49,325 bases of DNA from Herpomyces periplanetae (Eukaryota; Ascomycota; Laboulbeniomycetes; Herpomycetales; Herpomycetaceae). The DNA lies in the NCBI GenBank assembly GCA_009733715.1, contig WMKJ01000094.1, forward strand, positions 1 through 49,325, written 5' to 3'. Positions 1 to 9,311 of the stretch are shown piece after piece (position 1 is the first letter of the stretch; the number at the start of each line of letters is the position of its first letter). The notes under the pieces are model-generated. The model was given only the letters and a program-made list of their open reading frames with translations, was not told where the DNA came from and ran no database searches. Position numbers and translations under genes: made by a program.

Positions 1-2654
1 GGAAGAAGCGGACAGGGAGGTCATCGTGGCAGGAATGGGGCGTCATTCTCACAGGATCCGGATTGTGCTTTTTCAAAAATGTTGCATGGGTTAAAAACCT
101 TATGCAGCAGTATGATACTTACATGAAGGCTGCACATGATGAATCTACTCTCATCTATAAACCTGCAGTTGCTACGTTTAAACCAGATATGATTATTTCG
201 ACCCACAAGGCTATTACGTTAATTGATACAGGGTACAAAAAACATAAAAATGCATTTGTTTTTGTTCGGCCGAATTCCGAGGAAAAGATATTTCAAGCTT
301 ACAGTGAAGCAAATCTAAACGATTGGCTGGTTAAATTGAATTATCATGCATCATTAAAGAGCGCCGGAATAAGTTTTCGTGAGCAATTCAGACAATCAGG
401 GGCAACATCTCCCTCGCCACTGTGGATGCCAACTCCAACAAATGAGGATGACCAATCTAAAATAGCGGTGACAAATGGAGATTTGGAAGCTCGAAACGAG
501 GACCTGAGGAAAGCTACAAACGATCTATGCGTCCAAATCAGTGCAGCTCGGCATAAAGATATTCGCAATAAAATATCAGAATGTGAGCAGTCATTGACTT
601 CGTGCAGCCAAGAGTTAGAAACTTTATTACGTGATGCTCGGCATTTAATGATATTGGCACCTATTGAGCAAAAGACACGCGAACAAATTATTCACGCTGC
701 CGGCCGGACCGCGGCGAAAATTAGATGGATGAGATTTGAAATTTGGAGGTTAAAATGTCATAGCAAATTTTTAAGCATGGAGATGAGTGATTGTGAGCCT
801 TTATCAATATCACTTGACATCGCAGATGGAGGACCTAAATCCACTAATTCACCGAAAGTAAAGCAACAAGCTTCTGTACTTTCATTGTCTTCTTCAGTTT
901 TGTCACCGTTTATGCAGGCGTTCGGAGATGAACTTACAAGATCACCTGAATCCGTATCTGTGGGACTTTTGCCACGGATACCAACCAACGTGTCATTAAT
1001 TGATACCAAAACTCCAGATTTAGAAATGACATCAAGAAGATCTAGCGCCGGTGCTGATCATGATGAATTATTTCAAACGCCTCCTGAACATCACACACCT
1101 ACGCCGAGCGTATCTGTATCTGACGATGATGATGATGTTGGCTTGTCCTTTTCACATTCCACATCGGTTACAGCACTTTCTGTAACGGAATGCCTGAAAA
1201 ATGAAGTTGAAGGAAGGGTATTACTTGAGGGGGATGCTGATGAGAATGATGGCTGTATAACGGATGAGTCTATTTCACCGCTTTCCGAGTTCGTCACTCC
1301 AACAACGGGGAAATTTGATGCTGATATGAATTGTAGAGTCAGCGCTGAATGGGAAAAAGTTGCCAGCAAAACATTGAGCAATGAATTCAAATTAAACAAA
1401 GGGATAACGAACTCTGAATTGTTATGTGATAAAGCAATGGATGGAAAAGGACGAAAGGGCCGTCACGGATTTTATCGAACAGGATCTGAAATATATCACG
1501 AAAACGAGACTAGCAATCGTGGGATGGTCCACAGTCCACATAGGGGTGGTGACAACAATATGGGGAAAGATGATGGTGAAAAAGCGAGCGAAGAGGTATT
1601 TGATGAAAGTGTCGCGAGCGAAGAGGCTAGACAAGGGCTACCTCGTGCGCAAGGGTGTTTTACAGTGCACGGGAAAAAGGCATCTGTGATTACGTTTGGA
1701 TCTGAATGGAACGATATTTCTGCCGAAAAGAGGCTAAGGGCACGAAAACTGGCTCAAAGCAGCTCGGATTTTCGAGATAGTAATGGTCTGGGATTTCTCA
1801 AAGGTGGAAATGATGTTAAAAGCGTAAATACCTCACCTACTAGGTTGACGATCTCACAAAAGGAGAATATACGGCAAACCGATGGAGTGTTAACTGTAGC
1901 ATCGTCTTGCGAGGATAATGCCGGTACAAGTAGTCGGAAGGATAATACAAAATCTAACATTAGCTTGGTCGAGTCCAATGATCTTAGTCCCGGTTTGTCG
2001 GACGGACAAGCTGGTGATTGTGCGAGTGGAGAATTACTCCGAACGAAAGGCGCGAATCAGGATAATGATGATAAATCCGGTTGCAGCCCCACGGTCAATG
2101 GAGTTTCAAAAAATGTTGGAAGTTACGATGAGACGAAAAACATGACCTGTTCGCGCCAACATGAAGTAACATTGAATGATGATACCGACGTAACTACACC
2201 CTTTAAAAAGACCGAGCAGGTTACTGAACCAGGGAAAAATCAGCAAATAGATAAGGCTGACAATAATCTAATAAGCCAAACTAAAGATGAGAGGGAAACT
2301 TCCGGTAATATGTCACCATATAATCTGTCGAAATGGAATGCGTCGCCCGCTGTGGTTAATAAGTTGGATGATATAGCTATGAAAGCAACGGAAGTGAATT
2401 TGAGGGCATTGAATGAAAAAAGAGAGAAAGAAATTGAAATTAGTGGTAGTAGATGCGAGGACATCGAGCAGAATAAAATTAAAGAGTTGTCGTTGGATGT
2501 TACAGGTACTGGTGTCATGAAAACAAGAGGTGAGATGTGTTGGCGGACTAATCGTAGTGAAAGTGGTACAAGTAGCGACACAGGATGTGGATCGTTAACC
2601 GTGTCGTGTGATTCTGCAACACCGGTATCTACAGACGCTGAATTTGGCGGATAG
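1..2654 (+). CDS. Arf guanine-nucleotide exchange factor (Sec7-PH family), C-terminal part
   Basis: The frame is open from nt 3 to the TAG at 2652-2654 (883 visible residues), so the start and any Sec7 domain lie off the left edge. Visible residues about 3-120 form a PH domain: WQEWGVILTGSGL gives its first strands, TLIDTGYKKHKNAFVFVRP and FQAYSEANLNDWLVKLNY its later strands and C-terminal helix with the usual Trp. This version resembles the PH domain after Sec7 in fungal Syt1-type and animal EFA6/PSD exchange factors, which activate Arf GTPases at membranes. A helical, probably coiled-coil stretch follows (about nt 478-800). From about nt 800 on the protein is Ser/Asp/Glu-rich and probably disordered, with no recognised domain. 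The coding strand becomes purine-rich toward the 3' end. The family call rests on the PH domain and coiled coil only; another PH protein cannot be excluded. Confidence 0.72.
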   Translation, partial: KKRTGRSSWQEWGVILTGSGLCFFKNVAWVKNLMQQYDTYMKAAHDESTLIYKPAVATFKPDMIISTHKAITLIDTGYKKHKNAFVFVRPNSEEKIFQAYSEANLNDWLVKLNYHASLKSAGISFREQFRQSGATSPSPLWMPTPTNEDDQSKIAVTNGDLEARNEDLRKATNDLCVQISAARHKDIRNKISECEQSLTSCSQELETLLRDARHLMILAPIEQKTREQIIHAAGRTAAKIRWMRFEIWRLKCHSKFLSMEMSDCEPLSISLDIADGGPKSTNSPKVKQQASVLSLSSSVLSPFMQAFGDELTRSPESVSVGLLPRIPTNVSLIDTKTPDLEMTSRRSSAGADHDELFQTPPEHHTPTPSVSVSDDDDDVGLSFSHSTSVTALSVTECLKNEVEGRVLLEGDADENDGCITDESISPLSEFVTPTTGKFDADMNCRVSAEWEKVASKTLSNEFKLNKGITNSELLCDKAMDGKGRKGRHGFYRTGSEIYHENETSNRGMVHSPHRGGDNNMGKDDGEKASEEVFDESVASEEARQGLPRAQGCFTVHGKKASVITFGSEWNDISAEKRLRARKLAQSSSDFRDSNGLGFLKGGNDVKSVNTSPTRLTISQKENIRQTDGVLTVASSCEDNAGTSSRKDNTKSNISLVESNDLSPGLSDGQAGDCASGELLRTKGANQDNDDKSGCSPTVNGVSKNVGSYDETKNMTCSRQHEVTLNDDTDVTTPFKKTEQVTEPGKNQQIDKADNNLISQTKDERETSGNMSPYNLSKWNASPAVVNKLDDIAMKATEVNLRALNEKREKEIEISGSRCEDIEQNKIKELSLDVTGTGVMKTRGEMCWRTNRSESGTSSDTGCGSLTVSCDSATPVSTDAEFGG

Positions 2655-3875
2655 CGAAGGGTTGATTTAGAAAATATAAATAGCACTTGTGGAGTGCTGG
2701 AGATGAAGAACTAGTGTACATGTGAGGTTTTTCGGTGGGTAATGATGTTTGAGTGAGATTATTGGTTAATTGACAGCAAGGGATGAAGGTGGTCTGATAA
2801 AAGTGAGGACGATTTGTATTGGCGTTTGGATAGAATTTGGATTTCAATTTTGTCGTGAGAAGTTAAATGTAAGGTATTGGATTTGTACATTTTGAGGGGT
2901 TTGGGAATTCAAACATATGAGATTACACATGAGATAACGTAACTGATATATTGGTGTATGTAGTTTGATTGTTTTAGCGTGGAGCACAATGGTTACTTTA
3001 ACAAAACTGGACGGTCATGTAGCAGTGTAACACCAGTTGGTACGCAAAACTAGTAAGGGTACGTGACACCAGAAAACACGTTAAACCCTGTATTGTAACA
3101 CGTGACAAAACCATGGGACGAGACGGCGGACTCACCAAAGCGGTTAGGCGTTGAGACGCTAGTAGAAAAGACGGGACAAAACGAACCCACCGCAATGACA
3201 ATCGCGATCGTGACACATGGCCAAAACAAAGGGGAAAGAAGCGTTAGTAAGCAAGTGGAGAAGTCCAGAGGGCGGCACAGAGCCGGTGGGGCAGACATGG
3301 GAGAAAGCGCGTGGGCACAGGTGGGCCAGCGGGTGAGCAAGCCGAGGTGTGCACATTAGATAGTGAGCAGGCAAGGGGACGGCCACGAGTGTAGAAACTA
3401 CGAGGAGGGAAAGGAAAGGAAAAAAAAAAAGGTACTCTCTACACACCGGCACGCACGCGCACATACACAGGCTACGGAACGGCGGGCGAGAAGACATTTC
3501 CGCATCAAAAGAAAGACCGTTAGCGTACGCACGCACGCGCGCACGCAAACGCGCGGGCGCGTAAACTTGACGAAACTCAGGCCTTCTCAACAGGCAAATA
3601 CCAACGTACACCCGAGCGTAGTTGTGTATGCACAATACGAGCTACATATACACATATATACAAGCGTACGGCAGCGCATATACGTATACACTATACAAGG
3701 AAGACTGAAAAGCGAAACCAAGGGAGGTGTACTGGCTAAACGCGTACGTACGCAGATTCCGACTCGCGATAAAAGGTGAACCTTCGGCCGCCCACCGGGG
3801 CAAAGAGGGGCGCTACACGTATACACATACTTGCACGCCTAAGTCTCAGATTTACGCACATTCACATATTACGCC
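2655..3875. other. Intergenic region, GC/CpG-rich in its second half
   Basis: It follows the Arf GEF and precedes the twinfilin start. From about 3100 the base composition rises toward G+C, with many CG dinucleotides. Open frames here (for example 3102-3359 and 3363-3779, + strand) translate to Arg/His/Thr-rich low complexity resembling no protein, so I read this as 3' UTR followed by twinfilin promoter. A run of A (3420-3431) sits just before the ACGC-rich block. Confidence 0.6.
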
Positions 3876-4080
3876 ATGAGTTATCGCTTGGAATCCATTC
3901 GCAGTAAGTTTAGCGCGCGCGCACGCATGCACGCACGTACGATTTGCTTATACGACACGGTGGATGCAGATGGTGATAATGGTGGACAGTATAAACGTTG
4001 TGAAGAACTATTAGGCTAACCAAATTGGCTTTATATACGGACGGGTGCACCGACGCTCGGTAACGCGTACACGCACGTAT
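3441..4080. repeat. Alternating purine-pyrimidine (ACGC/ACAT/CG) simple-sequence block
   Basis: Short imperfect runs of ACGC, GCGC, ACAT and GTAC recur: 3451-3470, 3521-3565 and 3914-3940 are the clearest, with ACAT/GTAT runs at 3645-3695 and 3815-3870. Most of it is alternating purine-pyrimidine, the sequence type that can adopt Z-DNA. The block covers the presumed twinfilin promoter and continues into its first intron. It is not a clean microsatellite, and no unit is repeated exactly for long. Confidence 0.6.
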
Positions 4081-5580
4081 ACCATGGATGTGTATACACG
4101 CCATACTACAGCAGCATCACAAAGTTTACGCGAAGCGTATGCGGAATTTGGTCGCGATCCATCACGCCATGCCTTGCTAGCTACGTTAAGCGAGGGTGAA
4201 ATTATCCCCGTTAGCATGGCCGGTAACGCTGCCGGTCTAATCGCTCGTTTACGCGCCGACGAACCCGCCTTCGCTATCGTACGGCACAGCAATCGCAAGC
4301 TAACTGCCTCACCACAATGGCACCCTCACGCTTCGTCACCCGTGAACACTTCATCGGACTCCTTTATCGTCGTCACCTATGTTGCCGAAGAAGCTTCTAA
4401 ACACGTTAAAAGCCTCTTCGCTATAGCGCGCATTACACTTGCGCGTGAACTTGATCCCGTTAACCTGTCGCACGCTGTTTTAACGTGTAATCCGTTTGAT
4501 CTATGCGAATCAGCTTGGGACGCTCATTTTCAACGCTCGAGACATGACCCGCACCACTTATGTGCTGAAACAATTCGTAATTCAGAGCGCGCCATTTACC
4601 ACTTTTTAAACGCTTCATCACTAACCAATCGACTTATTGCGCTTCCTAGCAACTTAGCGGCACCTAATGCACGGCCAGCGACGACGCCGACGACAAATAA
4701 TGCCGAAATGCGGATGGGAAATGGTGTATTGAACGGTTTGCGAAAGCTGGTGGAAACCCTTCCAAACTTTCTCCAACTGTATGCGGATCCCAAGACAAAT
4801 TGTTTACAAGTTGTGTCTCTTCCTGCTTTCTTTTCCCATACCCCGGTAACTCTTCATCATCTTGCATCGTTAATATCCTCGTCCGAACCGCGTTACATTT
4901 TCTATCGGCCCTGTTCAGTATCTGGTTCGCCTGCTTTACAGTCCAAACGTCCCCCATCCCATCTCAGTAAATTAACCACTCGATCTCACCAAACCTTTTC
5001 TTTCTGTCAAACTCCTACTACCGCTTATAAGTTCCCATCACCATCTCCGTCGGCTCATTTATCCTTTTTTGGAACTTCGGCTATGCGCTCCACCGGTTCG
5101 TCCACCCCAAAATTATCTCCGCCCGTGTCCCCGTCAAGTTGTGGTTCACCTCATGCTTCGCCATTCTCAAATCCTCTCGACCTCAGACGTCAACCTTCTC
5201 AGGCCTTTCCAACTCCTAACTCCACTCGCCTAACAAACGACTCATCCAACAGACTATCATCTTTTAGAGCTGAAGACTTTCTTGCCTCATCACCCTCTAA
5301 TGCTGTATCCCCCACGTCTACACGATCCCTTTCGGCTGGGTTGTCAACGAGTTCCGTCCCAGTTATCTTCGTTTACTCTTGCCCGCTAGCTTCGTCTTCC
5401 CTTTTTTACTCTCGCGCCCGTAAATCCCTCCTACTTTTTGCTCGCAGTGTTGCTGGCCTAAATATTGTTCGCAAACTGGAAATTTCTCATCCTTCTGATT
5501 TATCCCCTGATCTTTTTGATCTATCATCCACTCCTCCGTCTGCTGATTCACCTCATCCTTCTCCTTCTTTACCTTGTTGA
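3876..5580 (+). CDS. TWF1: Twinfilin-like actin monomer-binding protein (two ADF-H domains)
   Basis: Proposed exons are 3876-3903 and 4112-5580 (498 aa). The ATG at 3876 runs nine codons to a GTAAGT donor; the intron has CTAAC at 4016-4020, and the next AG after it is ACTACAG at 4105-4111. The phases match. The spliced start ESIRTASQSLREAY resembles the twinfilin start (GI.AS..L..AF) better than the alternative in-frame ATG at 4084. ADF-H domain 1 covers about residues 10-165 (FIVVTYVAEEASKHVKSLFA). ADF-H domain 2 starts near residue 230 and is split: YIFYRPC at 271-277 is followed by about 147 Ser/Pro/Thr-rich residues before VPVIFVYSCP at 425, then NIVRKLEI. Twinfilins sequester ADP-actin monomers and cap barbed ends. 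The insertion and the highly pyrimidine-rich coding strand are unusual. The convergent polymerase gene ends about 400 bp downstream. Confidence 0.72.
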
Positions 5581-5987
5581 TTCACTTTCTAATCTTGTTC
5601 CTTTTAGTTCACACCTCTTAATCATCCTTCTTGTTTTGCATTGCGCTCCCATAAACATGTACTTACCTGTTCTCTTCCACTACACAAATTCTTCATTCTC
5701 GTCCCCGTTACTTCCTACGCATCTGCGTTGCCCATACCGTCTCGATTTCCCTCCCTCCTCCCTCCTGTCGCTTTAACTGCTAAACGTTTACTTGATTCTC
5801 CTAAATGCATTTCTTCTATATCCATCCCGTATTTCTATCCACATCACATGTACACACTCGTGTGCACACACGCGTGTATGCGTTTCCAACTATCGAATCA
5901 TAATACATTTAACCCCATTGGAGCTATTTCTCAAGCATCACCAACTTCCATGTAAAACATCTTGTGCAGGCCATGTATGAGCACATC
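5581..5987. other. Intergenic region between convergent genes
   Basis: This is a C/T-rich + strand spacer between the ends of twinfilin (+) and the poly(A) polymerase tail (-), presumably holding both 3' UTRs. A short CACA/TGTG-rich stretch lies at about 5850-5880. I see no gene in it. Confidence 0.6.
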
Positions 5988-6878
5988 CTACCATGATGAT
6001 ATGGGATCCGTCGACTGCCCGAGTACGTGATGATTTTTTCCCCCCGAACTCACTACTAATAAACGAATATCATCCCCGTTCGCTGACTCTGCTGTGCCGT
6101 GACAATTTCCACAACTTTCTTCACGACAGTTTGACTCAACTCCAGAGCTCTTCCCCTTATTTCCCCCACATATCCCTGACGTTGACGTTGTAACTGGTGT
6201 CGATACAATCGTAACACGTTTAGCTTCACTCCCATCAAGCACTTCCCCCAATCTTAAAGCCTTTGTTCGGCTATTACACTTCACGTTATTACTACCGCTA
6301 CTCCCACCTTTCGAGCCCTCCGTTTTCATAACCTTTCCTTCCTTTGAGGCAACATGTTCCGGTCCGTCGGTTCCGTGTTTTGTCATAACATCAACAGCTC
6401 CAGTCTCTGTCCCCTCACATGAAACACACCCTGTCGGTTCGTACGATCGCATTTGCTCCTGATCTGCGATTATATTAGATTCTGTTTCATCGCATGTCAC
6501 TGTTACCTTACCACTGTTATCTCCGTTAACTCCATCGTGAAGGTTGCCCCAACTCATTCCTCCGTTACCCGTTAAGTGCTGTCGACTTTCCTCACGCTGC
6601 TGCTGTGAACTCAATTCACGACGCACTGTGCCGCTAAGTAATCCCGTCTCATGACTTGATGCTCTACCCCTATTAGCCCCAGTCGGAGTGCAATCGGCAA
6701 TGTTTGCCAAATCTAGAGTATTCGAGGGCGGTTGACAAGAGGTGGACCCTCCCACAAACCATCCGATATACTCTTTCTCATAAACATCACTTAAAATATT
6801 AGCCCAACGATCATCCCAAAATTTTCGTCCTAAAAACGCATGCATACTCCTCAGAAAACTCAAACAACGTGAAGGCAA
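5988..6878 (-). CDS. Low-complexity open frame, probable C-terminal exon of the adjacent poly(A) polymerase gene
   Basis: A 296-codon minus-strand frame with no stop begins where the polymerase frame ends, overlapping it by 19 nt in another frame. It has no plausible ATG start of its own in a good position. The composition is Ser/Gly/Glu/Thr-rich, with a short ordered-looking piece near the start (FWDDRWANILSDVYEKEY). The length, same strand and immediate adjacency suggest it is joined to the upstream gene by an intron. One frame-compatible option is a donor GTATCA near 6934 (phase 2) and an acceptor after GCTAATATTTTAAG near 6798; others exist, so I leave the junction open. It could also be a separate unknown gene or reflect a sequencing frameshift. 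Confidence 0.45.
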   Translation of the reverse strand: MPSRCLSFLRSMHAFLGRKFWDDRWANILSDVYEKEYIGWFVGGSTSCQPPSNTLDLANIADCTPTGANRGRASSHETGLLSGTVRRELSSQQQREESRQHLTGNGGMSWGNLHDGVNGDNSGKVTVTCDETESNIIADQEQMRSYEPTGCVSCEGTETGAVDVMTKHGTDGPEHVASKEGKVMKTEGSKGGSSGSNNVKCNSRTKALRLGEVLDGSEAKRVTIVSTPVTTSTSGICGGNKGKSSGVESNCREESCGNCHGTAESANGDDIRLLVVSSGGKNHHVLGQSTDPISSW

Positions 6879-9311
6879 GAAATTACTGACACATTCGAAC
6901 TATCCACCAGACAATTCCGCCCTTCGCTACCTCCGTGATACTTCGTTCGGCGCCGTGGAGGGTGTGAACTAGACCGTGCGTATGATCCTTGGCCTTTTTC
7001 AGCCAACGATGAGCGTCTCGATGATTGTCGAAATGTTGATCCTGACTGCGAACCAATAGTTTCTGCTGATACTATGCCTCCTCTTCCCGATGAAGAGTTA
7101 GTTGCAGTACTCGAAATTCCATCATATGACAAGGATAATGATAATGGCTGAACCCCATCCGTCAAAACAGTTTGGTATGGATAATTATAAGAGCCTAATC
7201 GCATTCCAGGTAATCTTCCGTACAGGTAAAGCGAACTGGGAGCCATACCACCAAAAAAGTATGAATTTTGCCCATTCTGTCTTGAATTATACGCTCCAGC
7301 TCCACCTGCCCCTCCTCCACTGGAGCTACTCCCACCGACAGCTCTAGTAGCATTTTGTGCCATGCTCCACCCTCCAAATGACTTTGGTTGTACGGGTGGT
7401 GCCATGGACACAGGGCCAGAAATGGGTACGGGGAACAATGGTAACCCCGATTGCAACATTAACTGTGAAGCCAAATATTGGCTTCGAATTATCTCTTGCG
7501 TATACGGTCCAACAAAATTATAATCCGCCGGGTAACTGACGTATTCATTGGGGAAATATCCAATAATCGAGTTATTATAGAGATAGGGACTTAAGTACCC
7601 TGGGAAATTTGATGCATGCGTATTGTGATGTTGAAAGTTAGTTGAGGCTTTTGAAACAGTACTGCTCCGATTGTTTCGCCCACCATTTCCTCCGGTGCCA
7701 TTACCTCGAGGGGCACCTCGGTTCGGGTGATAATATGTAGCGGGTTTCGAATTTCCATTATAAGGTTTTCGAGAAGAGGTGGCTTTTTCCTCAGGCGGGA
7801 ACTCGTAGACTGCACAACATTTCTCTAAACTAGCCCCGTCTGCAAGACATGTGAAGGCTCGACGAAGTTCAAGATGTATGCCACGAAAAGCATATGCATC
7901 TGCTGAATTACTAAGATTTCGAGAAACACTCATCGGTTCTTCGACGCAAAGCCGCCATTGTCCATCCTTGGTATTGGAATTCCATCCCTTTTCATCCCTG
8001 GAGAGTAAACGGCCTTGTCGCACTGAAACAACATAACGATCATACTCGAATTCGTGGCCGTAAAACCGGAAGAACTCAAAAAGTAGTTGTGCCAATGAAG
8101 CCTTATTTTCACTTTTGTTTCGAAGATTTTCCACTTCGTTAGAAAATCCACATTCTACTCCATCCGAGTTATATACCAACTTATGAGATAACTGATGTAA
8201 AACAGGTAGAACCGGTGGATCACGCGTTTGCAAAAAGTATATTATCATACATATCCATGTATACGAACTTAATGTCCCTCCAGATGCAGCATCATTCAAT
8301 ATACGCCTTTTTGTCCAATATTTTATTATCATGGCTAAGGGTCTAACTCTCTCATCCAATTGAACGTAAGCCTTCACCATTTGAGTGTTATCCAAAGCAG
8401 ACGGATTGTTAACGTTCATATCAGAGGCAAGATTAAGCTCAGGGTCCCAAATTTTTACAATAGGAACTTTCGCAGAAGCGACACATACAATGCGTTGCAT
8501 ACCATCTAAAATTAAATGACAATAAGGCCGAATAATCAGTATACTATCACAAATGAAATTTAGGTAAATGAAAGGGGTCTAAATAACCGGTACGTACGCC
8601 TAGCCATTACTTCAGCAAGTCCAGATACACATTGTAAATTTGGTATTGAAGTAAGAATACAAATATCCACTAAAGAAATTACCGATTAGTTGAATGAGAT
8701 GATTAGTTATACGGCAAAATTGCATAAAAATTCAAAAAAATCAGCATACCATCAGAGTCACTTGTGCATAATAAATTTCCAGAAGACCCGAAGACGTGAA
8801 CTGAATAATCCCCGTCTGGCCATTCCGAATTTAGTATACTGTTAAGTTTTTTGACGAATCGCTGACGCAATTCTTCGCTACGGGGAGTAGGTAGTAACCT
8901 TTGGTACAACTCATTGATAGATTCGTTAAGATTTTTCTCTTCGCAATGTTCAAGACACGCCTTAACATCGGGAACCGGGGGAAGTGGATCATCACCTAAG
9001 CTGTATGGCATACGACGTCGACTGGGAACGGGACCAAGTTTGTAACTTTTTGAGGTGGATGAAGGTTTAAACTCGCTAGATCGAAAATCTGGAGGACTAG
9101 GAGAAGCAACAGTGGGGCCTGATGTTGACGAAGAGTCATCGCAGGAAAAAGAAGGTTTTATATGATCATCATGGTTGGTTGAACGTCGGGTTGAAAATTT
9201 TCGATTCAAAACGGGGGGCTGCTTTTCGCAACAATGAGATGAAGGGGCAGAAGAAGTTGACAATGATCTCTCTCTTGGGAGAAAAGTTGGCGATGAGGTG
9301 GAATTCGGCAT
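6860..9311 (-). CDS. Cid1-family non-canonical poly(A)/poly(U) RNA polymerase
   Basis: Exons are 9311-8750, 8669-8598 and 8505 to at least about 6934; the frame is open to TGA at 6860 (759 aa if unspliced there). Residues 1-120 are a Ser/Pro-rich leader. The nucleotidyltransferase core follows: VHVFGSSGNLLC, then SDSDVDIC with metal-binding D187 and D189 created across the first splice junction, KVPIVKIWDPELNLASDMNVNN with the third Asp at D240, the helical central domain and the PAP-associated domain (LLFEFFRFYG, then EPMSVSRNLSNS). All three carboxylates are present, so it looks catalytically competent. This Cid1/Cid13/GLD-2 family adds A or U to RNA 3' ends. The tail after about residue 400 is Gly/Ser/Tyr-rich and disordered. 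The first introns have CTAAT-type branch points. Start 9311 is the first ATG that leaves a sensible leader; the frame is open further upstream to 9569. Confidence 0.85.

Noticed and set aside
3102-3779. Two + strand frames between the Arf GEF and twinfilin
   Set aside because: Arg/His/Thr-rich translation of CpG and ACGC runs; no family resemblance, and they overlap the presumed promoter.
4084-4111. ATG at 4084 as the only twinfilin start
   Set aside because: It lies inside a well-formed intron, and the spliced start aligns better with the family. It is kept only as an alternative.
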